DNA from: JAYEHK01 sp034659475
GTDB lineage: Bacteria > Bacillota > Syntrophomonadia > Syntrophomonadales > Syntrophomonadaceae
Assembly: GCA_034659475.1 (NCBI GenBank)
Contig: JAYEHK010000053.1
Location: 1-53,431 of the forward strand
Reading direction: 5' to 3'
DNA length: 53,431 bases
The notes below the pieces were generated by a model. It did not search any database, was not told the origin of the DNA, and saw only the letters and a list, made by a program, of their open reading frames with translations. Shown here in pieces: positions 19,096 to 27,881 of the stretch (its first letter is position 1; every line of letters starts with the position of its first letter). Made by a program: the position numbers and the translations under genes.

Positions 19096-19587
19096 TCATT
19101 GTTTTGTTTTTTGTGCTAGGCGGGACAAATTGGTATAGAGTTTTTCCAATGGTCTTTGACTAACACGATTATTTATTTCATCCTTTGTTTCGGCTAACTG
19201 AACAGGTTTACTCTGGTATTCCATCATGATTGACGAGCCCATTTCCGGCTTAACCATTCCCAAATTATTTCGGGCTAACTGTTCAATTTTTTCCAGAGAT
19301 TGAGCCTGAGAAATTTGAAATTCAATACGATTTTGCGTTGTACCCAGCTCATCAATCTCCTTTTGCAGCGTATTGATTTGATAGCTCAATGTGGCGCTCT
19401 TTATACACAAGAAGACAAGTAAAAGACTATACACAAATAATATGCTACCTGCAACTAAGATTATTTTTCTTTTGTAATTAATCTTTTTATAGGTCCTTTT
19501 CACTTGTCGGACCTGCTGTTGTTCCTTATAAACAGGAGCTGTAACACTTGAATAAATCTTAGCCTCCGCCTGTAGCATCTTATTCAC
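19096..19587 (-). CDS. ftsL: Cell division protein FtsL
   Basis: 163 aa bitopic protein: cytoplasmic basic N-terminus (about 1-43), transmembrane helix (about 44-66), then a leucine-zipper-like coiled coil (about 67-115) and a tail containing LARNNLGMVKPE, typical of the FtsL/FtsB septum-initiator group. Position between rsmH (18 bp) and the PBP gene identifies it as FtsL. Confidence 0.9.
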   Translation of the reverse strand: MNKMLQAEAKIYSSVTAPVYKEQQQVRQVKRTYKKINYKRKIILVAGSILFVYSLLLVFLCIKSATLSYQINTLQKEIDELGTTQNRIEFQISQAQSLEKIEQLARNNLGMVKPEMGSSIMMEYQSKPVQLAETKDEINNRVSQRPLEKLYTNLSRLAQKTKQ

Positions 19588-19605
19588 CCTCTCCTTTTTA
19601 TAGAA

Positions 19606-20532
19606 CTAAATTCTCTCACCCACGCGTAACTTCGCACTCCTTGACCTCGGATTACGCTCCAATTCCTCTTCCACAGCAATAATAGGTTTTCGCGTAATTA
19701 TTTTCATTCTGGGCTGATGCCCACATACACATACTGGATATCCCGGAGGACAAACACAGGTTTTGCTTTCTTCCTGGAAGAATCTTTTTACCATCCGATC
19801 CTCCAGTGAATGGAAGCTAATGATACACAACCTTCCACCGGGTTTCAGAAGTTCCAACGACTGGGGCATTAACTCTTCGAGTGCCTCTAATTCCCTGTTA
19901 ACAGCAATTCGAATAGCCTGAAAACTTTTCCGTGCAGGATGCTTTTCCCTAGCATATTTTGCTGGCACCCCTTTCCTAATGACTTCAACCAGTTCTGCCG
20001 TGGTACTTATTCTCTCTTGCACACGGTGCTTACAAATGGCTCTGGCAATACTTCTGGCATATTTTTCTTCCCCATACTGAAAAAGAATCTGACTTATTTC
20101 TTTTTCATCATATTCGTTCACCAGGTCTTCGGCCGTAAACGTCTGATCGCGATCCATTCTCATATCAAGCCTAGCATCATCATGAAAGCTAAATCCACGA
20201 TCAACCCTATCCAGTTGAAATGAGGATACCCCCAGATCTGCCATAATACCGTCAACTTTTTCTATTCCCGCTTTTTGCAAAACTATTTGAATATCACGAA
20301 AATCAGCTGATATAAATTGCAGATGAGGGTGGTTAACTTTTTCTTTGGTTTGATTAAGAATCTCTTGATCTTTATCCAAACCGATAATGCATGCATCTGA
20401 TGAAAGCTTTTCAGTCAGATAGGATAGATGCCCTCCCCCTCCAACTGTGCAATCAACATATGTACCATGTATATCTGTAATCAAAGAATTAACTGTTTCA
20501 TTTAACAATACGGGTTCATGCAATGTTTTCAC
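19606..20532 (-). CDS. rsmH: 16S rRNA m4C1402 methyltransferase RsmH
   Basis: SAM-dependent N4-methyltransferase of C1402 in 16S rRNA. 308 aa; SAM motif CTVGGGGHL at residues 28-36, GIMADLGVSSFQLD near 104 and the C-terminal CIISFHSLEDRMVKRFF. It starts 2 bp after mraZ stops, as is usual. Confidence 0.97.
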   Translation of the reverse strand: MKTLHEPVLLNETVNSLITDIHGTYVDCTVGGGGHLSYLTEKLSSDACIIGLDKDQEILNQTKEKVNHPHLQFISADFRDIQIVLQKAGIEKVDGIMADLGVSSFQLDRVDRGFSFHDDARLDMRMDRDQTFTAEDLVNEYDEKEISQILFQYGEEKYARSIARAICKHRVQERISTTAELVEVIRKGVPAKYAREKHPARKSFQAIRIAVNRELEALEELMPQSLELLKPGGRLCIISFHSLEDRMVKRFFQEESKTCVCPPGYPVCVCGHQPRMKIITRKPIIAVEEELERNPRSRSAKLRVGERI

Positions 20533-20534
20533 TC

Positions 20535-20966
20535 CTATAATCCGAGATCCACCAGATTCTCGGCAATGGATTCGTAAGACGCTTCTGCCGTCTCATTATA
20601 GTGTTCCCATCTTCCAGTCGACCAAATCTCTACTCTAGAGCCTACCCCAATAACAATGACATCCTTTTGAATCCCTGCATAGTCTCTTAGATTATTAGGA
20701 ACAAGAATCCTCCCCTGTTTGTCAATCTCCATTTCCGCTGCACCTGAAAAGAAAAAACGCGCAAAAGAACGTACATCAGCCCGGGTAAATGGAAGAGATT
20801 TCACTTTACTCTCAATCTGTGTCCATTCATCCTGTGGATAGAGAAATATACAGTTGTCCAGACCCTTGGTAGCAATGAAACTGCTCCCTAACTCTTCTCT
20901 AAAGCGAGCAGGAACCGTAATTCTACCTTTGGTGTCCAGAGAGTGTTGATATTCACCCAAGAACAT
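20535..20966 (-). CDS. mraZ: Transcriptional regulator MraZ
   Basis: First gene of the dcw cluster. 143 aa from the ATG at 20966, which has AAAGGAG 8 nt upstream and gives the canonical MFLGEYQHSLDTKGR start. The open frame runs on to 21080, but that extension overlaps the operator and is not family-like. Two SpoVT/AbrB-like repeats contain DTKGRITVPARFRE (about residue 10) and DKQGRILVPNNLR (about 83). MraZ proteins bind direct repeats before their own gene and repress the cluster. Confidence 0.96.
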   Translation of the reverse strand: MFLGEYQHSLDTKGRITVPARFREELGSSFIATKGLDNCIFLYPQDEWTQIESKVKSLPFTRADVRSFARFFFSGAAEMEIDKQGRILVPNNLRDYAGIQKDVIVIGVGSRVEIWSTGRWEHYNETAEASYESIAENLVDLGL

Positions 20967-21003
20967 TCGTTCCGCTCCTTTTGTATTATTTCTAGGGATC
21001 TCT

Positions 21004-21029
21004 CTCCACTTTACTCCACTTTTCTCCAC
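21004..21029 (-). promoter_or_regulatory. Probable MraZ operator: three direct GTGGAG repeats
   Basis: On the minus strand GTGGAG occurs three times with exact 10-bp spacing (21029-21024, 21019-21014, 21009-21004), 38 bp upstream of the mraZ ATG. MraZ is known to bind short GTGG-type direct repeats spaced about one helical turn. A weak sigma-A-like promoter (TTCACA at 21069-21064, 17-bp spacer, TAAAAG at 21046-21041) would place the repeats at the transcription start, fitting repression. The repeats are seen; the binding is inferred. Confidence 0.8.
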
Positions 21030-21165
21030 ACTAATTCTCCCTTTTAATTCCAACCTCCTTCTTTGTGAAAATAGTAACAAGGTTTTTTGGGCAGAAAATT
21101 TTTCCTTTACATCCCTTCAAACGCCTGTATAACTCCGCTTCTAGACAATATAGTTAATACGTCCC

Positions 21166-21213
21166 AGAAAAAAACGAACCGCTCTTCCCTGTTTTCAACA
21201 GGTCATTCGGTTC
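21166..21213 (-). terminator. Rho-independent terminator upstream of the dcw promoter
   Basis: Minus-strand stem CGAACCG...CGGTTCG with an inner CCTGTT/AACAGG stem, followed by a run of seven T (21175-21169). It closes transcription from the PHP remnant before the mraZ promoter. The remaining gap, 21070-21165, holds nothing else evident. Confidence 0.75.
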
Positions 21214-21255
21214 AGGCATCAATCATATAATTTTCCCTATTTATTCAATGCTTTA

Positions 21256-21638
21256 TTATATAACCCGGATGGAGTTAGTGTAAACCCACGGCCTAAATCG
21301 AAGCCTGACAAGAAGATCAGCTTCTACATGATAAACACCCTTCTTTAAATGTTCAAATGTATGTTCTTTCCCCTTGCTAATTTTATATATATTACCGTCT
21401 TTCATTAATGATAGTGATTCTTTTCCTTATTTATTTCAGATCCAACCAACACAAGAACATCGTCATAATATTTTTCCTGACCTTTTTGCAGAGCTGTTAG
21501 CTGATTGTAATCTGTAACGATAATAAAATCCAAACCCGCTCGTGCAGCATCGCAGGCAATCTGCTTGATGTCCTTACTCCCATCAGAATAACTGGAATGA
21601 ATGTGAAGGTTACCTATATACTCAAACACAGTCAACAT
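21256..21638 (-). pseudogene. PHP-domain phosphoesterase remnant with internal deletion
   Basis: The first 77 codons (21638-21405) read as the N-terminus of a PHP metal-dependent hydrolase: NLHIHSSYSDGS with the HxH metal site, then AARAGLDFIIVTDYNQL and VLVLVGSEINKEKNHYH before a stop. Just beyond, in another frame, 47 codons at 21399-21259 read as a plausible C-terminal piece of the same kind of protein (LKKGVYHVEADLL, then RPWVYTNSIRVI) and end at a TAA at 21258-21256. The middle of the domain is missing, so this looks like a gene with a large internal deletion and a frame change. Confidence 0.75.
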
Positions 21639-21813
21639 CTCCTAACTGTTGTACCCCTGGCATGGCAACATAGAAGATAATGCGACACGAAGGGAAAAAA
21701 ATAGAGGCACCCTACCTTCCCACCAACAATAGTCTATTTGTTTCATTGTACGCTGCGAAATTTTATTTATGGTAAAAAATAAAGGAAAACCATTTCCCTT
21801 TCCCGCAATATAA

Positions 21814-21847
21814 AACTGGAGTCAGGAATCAAATCCTGCCTCCAGTT
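21814..21847 (-). terminator. Terminator after the copper-amine-oxidase-N-domain gene
   Basis: Stem AACTGGAG(t)CAGGA / TCCTG(c)CTCCAGTT with a six-base loop and a TTTTATATT tail on the minus strand. Confidence 0.75.
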
Positions 21848-21870
21848 ATGTTTATCCTTAAGATACGATT

Positions 21871-22833
21871 TTAATAAGTGTACGTAAACGTCGCATTAAA
21901 TACTGCGTCTTTTGCTCCAAGGGGAGTGTCTACCTTTGCTTTACCATTCGAAATCGTAATCTGGGTTACATGATTAGCAGCACTATCAATGCTAATTGCT
22001 ACATCACCTGTAACTTCAGTCCATGTGACCTGATCATTCACTTTATTCAGGAACTCTACCAAAGATGCAGGCACATTACCTGAAACACCAATGACGCTAT
22101 CTGCTAATGTTGCGGTAGAAACTAAATTCAACGCTTCCGCTTCAGGCCCATAGATTAATTCAGAATAGGGACATAGCGCTGCAGTTGATTCTGACTTACC
22201 AAGCGGTCCAGCATCACCTTTTATATTTGCGGAAGCAACACCACCTGCATCGATCGCAGCTGTTGCCTCTGCACCTACCTGGACAATACCAGCTACAGTG
22301 CCAGTCAAATTAACACTGGCATTAACCGGTGCAAAATTCGCCACAATAACTTTGGCAAAATCCGCTGCAGTTACGGGAGTTGCTGCGGGTGCGGGTACAA
22401 CAGTGCCATCACTATTAATGGTGATCGTTCTTGTTTCACCAGCCCATTCCACTGAAGCACCAAAGGATTCGCTTACAAAGCGAAGTGGAACCAAGGTTCT
22501 TCCCTCTACTATTTTGGCAGGTACATCCAATGCATTAATCTCACCGTTTATCGTTGCATCCACGGAGCCAATCGGAAGGGCCACGGAAATATCACCCTTA
22601 ACACCAGAGGCAATCCTCTGTTCGCCATCCCAGCTTACAGTCGCTCCCATCGCTTCAAAAATCGCCCGGAAAGGAACCAGGGTACGGCCATTTTCAATCG
22701 TAGGTGGAACATCAAAAGAAAGGGTTGCTCCATCGAGAGTCACTGTGATCGGTGGTTCGCTTGCACTTGCTGGAACAGCAACCAGACCGATTAACATCAT
22801 AATCGTTATTAGTACAGCCAATTTTTTCTTCAT
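21871..22833 (-). CDS. Secreted protein with two copper amine oxidase N-terminal-type repeats
   Basis: 320 aa. Signal peptide at residues 1-25 (lysines, hydrophobic core, PASASE cleavage). Two tandem repeats at about 28-90 and 93-150 share the motif NGRTLVPFRAIFEAMGA / EGRTLVPLRFVSESFGA, the copper amine oxidase N-terminal domain common in clostridial surface proteins; it is not an amine oxidase. Residues 155-320 form an Ala/Val-rich, probably beta-rich domain I do not recognise. Monocistronic: 414-bp gap before it, terminator after it. Ribosome site GGAGGG lies before the ATG. Function unknown; extracellular binding or scaffold is the most that can be inferred. Confidence 0.88.
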   Translation of the reverse strand: MKKKLAVLITIMMLIGLVAVPASASEPPITVTLDGATLSFDVPPTIENGRTLVPFRAIFEAMGATVSWDGEQRIASGVKGDISVALPIGSVDATINGEINALDVPAKIVEGRTLVPLRFVSESFGASVEWAGETRTITINSDGTVVPAPAATPVTAADFAKVIVANFAPVNASVNLTGTVAGIVQVGAEATAAIDAGGVASANIKGDAGPLGKSESTAALCPYSELIYGPEAEALNLVSTATLADSVIGVSGNVPASLVEFLNKVNDQVTWTEVTGDVAISIDSAANHVTQITISNGKAKVDTPLGAKDAVFNATFTYTY

Positions 22834-23215
22834 TGCCTTATCCCTCCGTTTTGAATTCTTTCATCAAACACAATCTTAATCCCGGAATACATAACCAAAG
22901 ATACTAAGGTGTCTTTGGAATACCTCCAGGTTTGTACTATGGAATGTGCCAGTAAACTGTAACATACACAAAAGGCAACATTCCCGTCTGTCCAAGAATC
23001 ACATTCCTCCTTTCAAACCTCTTTACGGCTAGATGTCTTTTATACACACCTCCCTTGCATTTAGGTTTAAATAGCTTTAAAGCCAGATATACCTGCTGTA
23101 ATGAGAAAATGTTGTGATTCTTGTTGAAATAGTGCTGAATAGATAATTAAGAAAAGAATAGGTGGATTAAAAATGAAATGATGTGACGAAATGGAAGATA
23201 AAGTATAGTAAAATG
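22834..23215. other. Gene-free gap between two minus-strand genes
   Basis: Contains the leader of the secreted protein gene. I looked for a cyclic-di-GMP or other riboswitch and found no convincing core. A minus-strand AAAGGAGG at about 23013-23006 precedes a 21-codon frame starting GTG, too short to call. Nothing else stands out. Confidence 0.5.
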
Positions 23216-23239
23216 AGTGCCTTCAGGATAGAAGGCACT
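23216..23239 (-). terminator. Terminator after the ACT-domain gene
   Basis: Perfect 9-bp stem AGTGCCTTC / GAAGGCACT with a six-base loop, immediately after the stop codon. The T-run (CATTTTACT) is modest. Confidence 0.7.
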
Positions 23240-23247
23240 TATATCGG

Positions 23248-23676
23248 CTAAGAACTGTATAATTCGTGGTCATCCAAAAACTGTATCTTTTTATCCGTAA
23301 ATGCCTGCCTTGCCTTAACAACATCTTCAACTTTAAAGATGACAAGTGCATCATTTTGAGATGTCCCCAGAAAAGCATACAAATACTCTATATTCAAGTG
23401 TGCTTCGGAAGTCTGATTCAGAACAGCAGCAAGTCCACCGGGTGAATCAGGTACCTTTACTGCAATGACATCAGTTTCACTAACGGTAAATCCTGCTTCT
23501 TTAAGAATTGCAAACGCCCTTACAGGGTCATTAACAATTATTCGAAGAATACCAAAATCAGACGTATCTGCAATGGAGAGTGCACGTATGTTAATTCCAG
23601 ACTCACCCAACGTCCTGGTTACGTGTGCTAATCGACCTGTCTTATTTTCTAGAAATACTGAAATTTGTTTTGCCAT
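23248..23676 (-). CDS. Tandem ACT-domain protein
   Basis: 142 aa, made of two ACT domains: about 3-68 (QISVFLENKTGRLAHVTRTL, the ligand-binding start) and about 72-140 (VKVPDSPGGLAAVLNQ). No catalytic domain. Such stand-alone pairs are thought to sense amino acids; in many anaerobes they lie near phenylacetate-CoA ligase genes, which are not present here. The ATG at 23676 is preferred over 23682 because GAGGGG is 6 nt upstream of it and directly abuts the other. Confidence 0.9.
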   Translation of the reverse strand: MAKQISVFLENKTGRLAHVTRTLGESGINIRALSIADTSDFGILRIIVNDPVRAFAILKEAGFTVSETDVIAVKVPDSPGGLAAVLNQTSEAHLNIEYLYAFLGTSQNDALVIFKVEDVVKARQAFTDKKIQFLDDHELYSS

Positions 23677-23798
23677 AAACATCCCCTCACTCTATAAAAG
23701 CTTACACTATTTATAGATTTCGCTTTCCTTCTTTATTATTCCTGCCTTGATTTTGAATATGTACAGAAAAAGGATAAAGGGCAAAACACGAACGGATT

Positions 23799-24509
23799 TC
23801 AGACAGTATCAGCGCTTTTCTCAATCAAAATATTTACCGCTGCGCTGGCCAGTAACAAACCGGCAGCAGGGGGAACAAATGAGATACTCCCCAGTCCTGC
23901 CCCTGAACCCTGTTTTGGCTGAATAGGTTGCTCCTTTGAAAAAACCACTGTTAGTCCTTCGTGAATACCTTCGCTGCGAAGTTCTCTTCTGACTTTTTTA
24001 GCCAGTGGACAGACGGAGGTATCCTTAATATCAGCAACCATGAACTGGGCCGGGTCCAACCGATTTGCTGCTCCCATGGAACTGACAATAGGAATTTTTT
24101 TTGCTAAGCACTGTTTAATTAGGTGTATTTTTTCAGGGATAGAATCAATCGCATCTACCACCATATTCAGTTCTGCCCCAAGAATATCGTCACTGTTCTC
24201 TAAACAATAAGCTTTTGTTATGCTTCTGATCTGTAAGTCTGGATTAATATCTAATAGCCTTTCCTGCATGACATCGGTTTTATACCTACCTACGGTAGAA
24301 TATAGTGCAGGAAGTTGTCGGTTTACATTGGATATGTCCACCTGATCTGGATCAACGATGGTCAGATGTCCCACGCCACATCGAGCCAGAGCCTCAAGGG
24401 CATAAGAACCGACACCACCCAAACCAATCACTGCGATAGAACTATGTTTAATATTGTCAAAATTCTCTTTTCCCAGTAACAAAATAGTCCGTTGGTCCCT
24501 GTCTTGCAT
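23799..24509 (-). CDS. tcdA: tRNA threonylcarbamoyladenosine dehydratase (TcdA/YrvM family)
   Basis: E1-like ThiF/MoeB-fold enzyme that cyclises t6A37 in tRNA at the cost of ATP. The GGAGGT at 24520-24515 fixes the start at the ATG 24509, giving 236 aa; the open frame runs up to 24617 but crosses the 6S RNA. Nucleotide motif VIGLGGVGSYALEAL, DxDxVxxSNxNRQ-type DPDQVDISNVNRQLPAL, and VDAIDSIPEK are present. The C-terminal GSGAGLGSISFVPPAAGLLLA is shown in part as GSISFVPPAAG. Gene order aspS, 6S RNA, tcdA is the same as in Bacillus. Confidence 0.94.
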   Translation of the reverse strand: MQDRDQRTILLLGKENFDNIKHSSIAVIGLGGVGSYALEALARCGVGHLTIVDPDQVDISNVNRQLPALYSTVGRYKTDVMQERLLDINPDLQIRSITKAYCLENSDDILGAELNMVVDAIDSIPEKIHLIKQCLAKKIPIVSSMGAANRLDPAQFMVADIKDTSVCPLAKKVRRELRSEGIHEGLTVVFSKEQPIQPKQGSGAGLGSISFVPPAAGLLLASAAVNILIEKSADTV

Positions 24510-24532
24510 TCTAACCTCCATACGTAAACACA

Positions 24533-24731
24533 TAAAAATACCCCACCGTGTCGTGGTGCCGTAAGTTTTAACCTGCATAGCAGGTGGGTGTCCTCTCACG
24601 AATTTTCTGTGTCCCACGAAATGGGCTTACATCCAATTGTGAAGTTCGGACTCCCGACGTTTTTGTGTTGGCAAAAACATAACAGCATTTCACGAACGCA
24701 GCAGGGATTACCTATAAATTTTCAGTATCTT
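24533..24731 (-). ncRNA. ssrS: 6S RNA
   Basis: About 199 nt on the minus strand. A long closing stem (CCCTGCTGC..CGTG near 24707-24692 with CACGACACGGTGGGG at 24555-24541), a large central bubble, inner stem GTCC..TTCAC (24650-24638) with GTGAG..GGAC (24599-24590), apical CCCATTTCGTGGG hairpin, and a small ACCTGC/GCAGGT hairpin on the 3' side of the bubble make the rod with open bubble typical of 6S RNA, which mimics promoter DNA and binds sigma-A polymerase. It ends in TATTTTTA. Location between aspS and tcdA matches bsrA of Bacillus. Exact ends are predicted. Confidence 0.85.
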
Positions 24732-24738
24732 TAATAAA

Positions 24739-24767
24739 ATAATAGCACAGAATACCTATTCCTTCAA
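24739..24767 (-). promoter_or_regulatory. Sigma-A promoter of 6S RNA
   Basis: Minus-strand TTGAAG (24767-24762), 17-bp spacer, TATTAT (24744-24739). Predicted start near 24731, just before the 6S closing stem. Confidence 0.7.
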
Positions 24768-24812
24768 CATGGTCATGCCGGCATTATTTGTTATTTCTAC
24801 CATATCGCAATG

Positions 24813-26576
24813 CTATTTCTCTCTTATTTTCAGTCCAAGTTCACGAAGTTGCTTGTTATTCACCCCGGATGGCGCATTCGTCATAGGACACGACGCACTC
24901 TGCGTTTTCGGAAACGCAATAACATCACGAATGCTGTCCTTTCTTGCCATTAACATAATCAATCTGTCAACTCCAAAAGCTATTCCAGCATGTGGAGGTG
25001 TTCCGTACTCGAAGGCTTCCAGCAGATAACCAAATTTATCCTGAACCTCTTCTTCACCCAATCCAAGACTCGCAAACATTTTTTGCTGCAGATCTCTGCT
25101 GTGAATCCTTATGCTTCCTCCCCCGAGTTCAACGCCATTAAGAATAAGATCATACGCTCTGGCTTTCACATTCCCTAGATTTGAATTCAATAATGGGATA
25201 TCCTGTTCTCTGGGTGCAGTAAACGGATGATGGACCGCTTTATACCGTTTTTCTTCCACATCATATTCAACCAGAGGAAAATCAACCACCCACGTAAATG
25301 CCAGTTTGTTTTCATCCAATAATCCCAAACGTTTACCAAGTTCCAAACGAATTCCGCCCAGTACCCTGGCCACCATTTCGGATGAATCTGCAGCAAATAA
25401 AAGAAGATCTCCAGGCTCTGCCTGCAATGCTTCTATGACTCTATCAATCTGATCCTGTTTAAAGAACTTAGTAATAGGTGATTTCAGCTCATTTTCAGCA
25501 ACATTGATCCACGCGAGTCCTTTCGCACCTAATTCAATAGCTAATTTTCCAAGATCATCAGTTTCCCGACGAGTAAACTGGGCACCGCAACCTTTCGCAT
25601 TGATTGCTCTGACCGCTCCTCCATTGGCAATTGCGCCTGAAAAGACTTTAAATTCTACATCCTCTACCAATTCAGTAATATCCTGAATTTCAAGGCCAAA
25701 CCGAAGATCCGGTTTATCACTTCCGTATTTAACCATCGCCTCATCCCAGGTCATCCTTGAAATAGGTGTCGGAATCGTTACATTGCAACCAACCTGAAAG
25801 ATTTTAACCATCATCTCTTCAATGAGAGTGAAAATATCTTCTTCATCAACAAAGGACATTTCCATATCCAACTGGGTGAACTCTGGTTGCCGGTCGGCTC
25901 TTAAATCCTCATCACGGAAACAACGCGCAATCTGAAAGTACTTTTCCATACCTGCTACCATTAACAGCTGTTTAAAGATTTGCGGCGATTGCGGCAGCGC
26001 AAAAAAATCTCCCTGGTGAACACGGCTGGGCACCAGATAATCTCTGGCCCCTTCCGGTGAACTTTTTGTTAGTATTGGGGTTTCAATCTCCAAGAACTCT
26101 CTCTCATCAAGATAACTGCGCATGCTCTGCACAACCTTATGACGCAGGATTAGGTTTTCTTTCATTTCTGGCCTGCGTAAATCCAGATAACGATAACGAA
26201 GGCGCAATAATTCGTCCACATCAACGCCGTCTTCAATATAGAATGGAGGCGTTTTCGCTTTACTGAACACTTCCATTGATTCGGCATAGACTTCAATGTC
26301 CCCGGTTTTCAGATTGGGATTTCGGGCTTCCTCACTTCTGGCAGTCACTTTACCCTTAACAGACACAACATATTCGCTTCTTATTTTCTCTGCCAGATGA
26401 AACGCTTCTTCATTGAGTTCAGGATTATATACAATCTGCACAATCCCAGATCGATCCCGCAAATCGACAAATATTAATCCACCATGATCACGCCTTGTGT
26501 CAACCCAACCGTTAAGAACAACTTCCTGTCCTACCTGTTCTAAACTAATCTCCGTTGCACTATGAGTCCTTTTCAT
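24813..26576 (-). CDS. aspS: Aspartyl-tRNA synthetase
   Basis: Class II synthetase, 587 aa, bacterial type. N-terminal OB fold for the anticodon (about 1-105: VVLNGWVDTRRDHGGLIFVD), catalytic core with motif 2 RCFRDEDLRADRQPEFTQLD (about 217) and motif 3 GIAFGVDRLIMLM (about 528), plus the GAD insertion (about 290-410). Whether it also charges tRNA-Asn cannot be decided here. It follows hisS by 18 bp. Confidence 0.97.
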   Translation of the reverse strand: MKRTHSATEISLEQVGQEVVLNGWVDTRRDHGGLIFVDLRDRSGIVQIVYNPELNEEAFHLAEKIRSEYVVSVKGKVTARSEEARNPNLKTGDIEVYAESMEVFSKAKTPPFYIEDGVDVDELLRLRYRYLDLRRPEMKENLILRHKVVQSMRSYLDEREFLEIETPILTKSSPEGARDYLVPSRVHQGDFFALPQSPQIFKQLLMVAGMEKYFQIARCFRDEDLRADRQPEFTQLDMEMSFVDEEDIFTLIEEMMVKIFQVGCNVTIPTPISRMTWDEAMVKYGSDKPDLRFGLEIQDITELVEDVEFKVFSGAIANGGAVRAINAKGCGAQFTRRETDDLGKLAIELGAKGLAWINVAENELKSPITKFFKQDQIDRVIEALQAEPGDLLLFAADSSEMVARVLGGIRLELGKRLGLLDENKLAFTWVVDFPLVEYDVEEKRYKAVHHPFTAPREQDIPLLNSNLGNVKARAYDLILNGVELGGGSIRIHSRDLQQKMFASLGLGEEEVQDKFGYLLEAFEYGTPPHAGIAFGVDRLIMLMARKDSIRDVIAFPKTQSASCPMTNAPSGVNNKQLRELGLKIREK

Positions 26577-26594
26577 TTCGTTCTTCCTCCCAAT

Positions 26595-27845
26595 CTATGC
26601 CAAAATCTTTTTTATCGTTTGCATAAGGTCTTCTGATTCCACCGAGAACTGTTCTTTAGAATTCATATCCCGCAGGGTGAAAATCCCCTGTTCAATCTCA
26701 TCTCTTCCCAGAAGCAAAACAACGCGCGCCCCAAGTTTATCCGCGTATTTCATCTGGGCTTTGGCACTACGGCCTGTATAATCGCGATTGGCCATTATAC
26801 CATTTTGCCGAAGCTGTTGAAGCACCTTTTGCCCATCCATTTCAAATTCGGGATCAAAAACGGCAACAAAAACGCTCTTTGCCGGTTGCAATTCCGCCTC
26901 TTGCTGCGCCAATGCAAGGAGTAAACGCTCCATCCCGATAGCAAAGCCAATCCCAGGCAAATCAGGACCTCCACATTCCTGAACAAGATCATTATAACGT
27001 CCTCCCCCGCCAACCGCACTCCCGATGTGAGGAAGATTAATCTCAAAAGCTGTGTTGGTATAATAATCAAGTCCGCGAACCAGGTTGTTATCGTGTATAT
27101 AAGGTATATCCAACTCATCCAAGCCGTTTTGCACAACATTATAATGTGTCCGGCAGGCTTCACAAAGGCTGTCATAGATAACCGGATAGCCCTTAATCGC
27201 CTCATGACAGCTTGCGTTTTTACAATCCAGCACCCTGAGCGGATTTTTCTCAAAACGATTTTGACAATCTTTGCATAATTGATCTCGAACAGGGCGAATA
27301 TGTTCCACCAGTTTATTTCGATATATTTCCCTGCATTGCGGACACCCCACTGAATTCAGATGAAGTTCATAATCCTTCAATCCAAGATTCGTTAGAATCT
27401 GTACCAGCAGAGAAATGATTTCTATATCCAGATAGGGGCTCTGGGATCCAAATGCTTCTACTCCGAATTGATGAAACTGCCTGTATCTGCCTGCCGCAGG
27501 ACGATCATAACGGAACATAGGTCCAGAATAATACCACTTCACCGGCATGACACCACCATACACGCTGTGTTCAATCAGCGCTCTTGTACAAGACGCTGTC
27601 CCTTCCGGGCGGAGAGTCACAGAGCGTCCCCCTTTATCCTGAAACGTATACATCTCTTTGCTGACAATATCAGTGGTTTCTCCAACCCCTCGTTCAAACA
27701 GTTCTGTATGTTCAAAAATAGGAAAGCGGATTTCCTGGAAACCAAAAACCTCAGCTGTATCCGCTAAAACCTTCTCTATATATTGCCATCTGCATGATTC
27801 TGCTGGCAGAATATCATAGGTACCTCTTGGTGCTTTTATCTGCAT
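26595..27845 (-). CDS. hisS: Histidyl-tRNA synthetase
   Basis: Class II synthetase, 416 aa. Motif 1 region APRGTYDILP, motif 2 MFRYDRPAAGRYRQFHQFG, the HisA motif LVRGLDYYTNTAFE and motif 3 GIGFAIGMERLLLAL, then the C-terminal anticodon domain. The insertion domain has two CxxC pairs (CPQC near 174, CKDC/CEAC nearby). Only 36 bp separate it from hemZ, so there is no room for the T-box leader found before hisS-aspS in Bacillus. Confidence 0.97.
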   Translation of the reverse strand: MQIKAPRGTYDILPAESCRWQYIEKVLADTAEVFGFQEIRFPIFEHTELFERGVGETTDIVSKEMYTFQDKGGRSVTLRPEGTASCTRALIEHSVYGGVMPVKWYYSGPMFRYDRPAAGRYRQFHQFGVEAFGSQSPYLDIEIISLLVQILTNLGLKDYELHLNSVGCPQCREIYRNKLVEHIRPVRDQLCKDCQNRFEKNPLRVLDCKNASCHEAIKGYPVIYDSLCEACRTHYNVVQNGLDELDIPYIHDNNLVRGLDYYTNTAFEINLPHIGSAVGGGGRYNDLVQECGGPDLPGIGFAIGMERLLLALAQQEAELQPAKSVFVAVFDPEFEMDGQKVLQQLRQNGIMANRDYTGRSAKAQMKYADKLGARVVLLLGRDEIEQGIFTLRDMNSKEQFSVESEDLMQTIKKILA

Positions 27846-27881
27846 TCTGTATCCTCCGAACTTAATATTCTCTGGATAATT

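Noticed and set aside
20967..21080. N-terminal extension of MraZ
   Set aside because: Covers the GTGGAG operator; the canonical MFLGEYQ start with AAAGGAG is at 20966.
22834..23060. Cyclic-di-GMP or other riboswitch before the secreted protein
   Set aside because: No conserved core or convincing pairing could be found by eye.
24510..24617. N-terminal extension of TcdA
   Set aside because: Overlaps 6S RNA; GGAGGT sets the start at 24509.
27846..27881. T-box leader before hisS
   Set aside because: Only 36 bp separate hisS from hemZ, too short.
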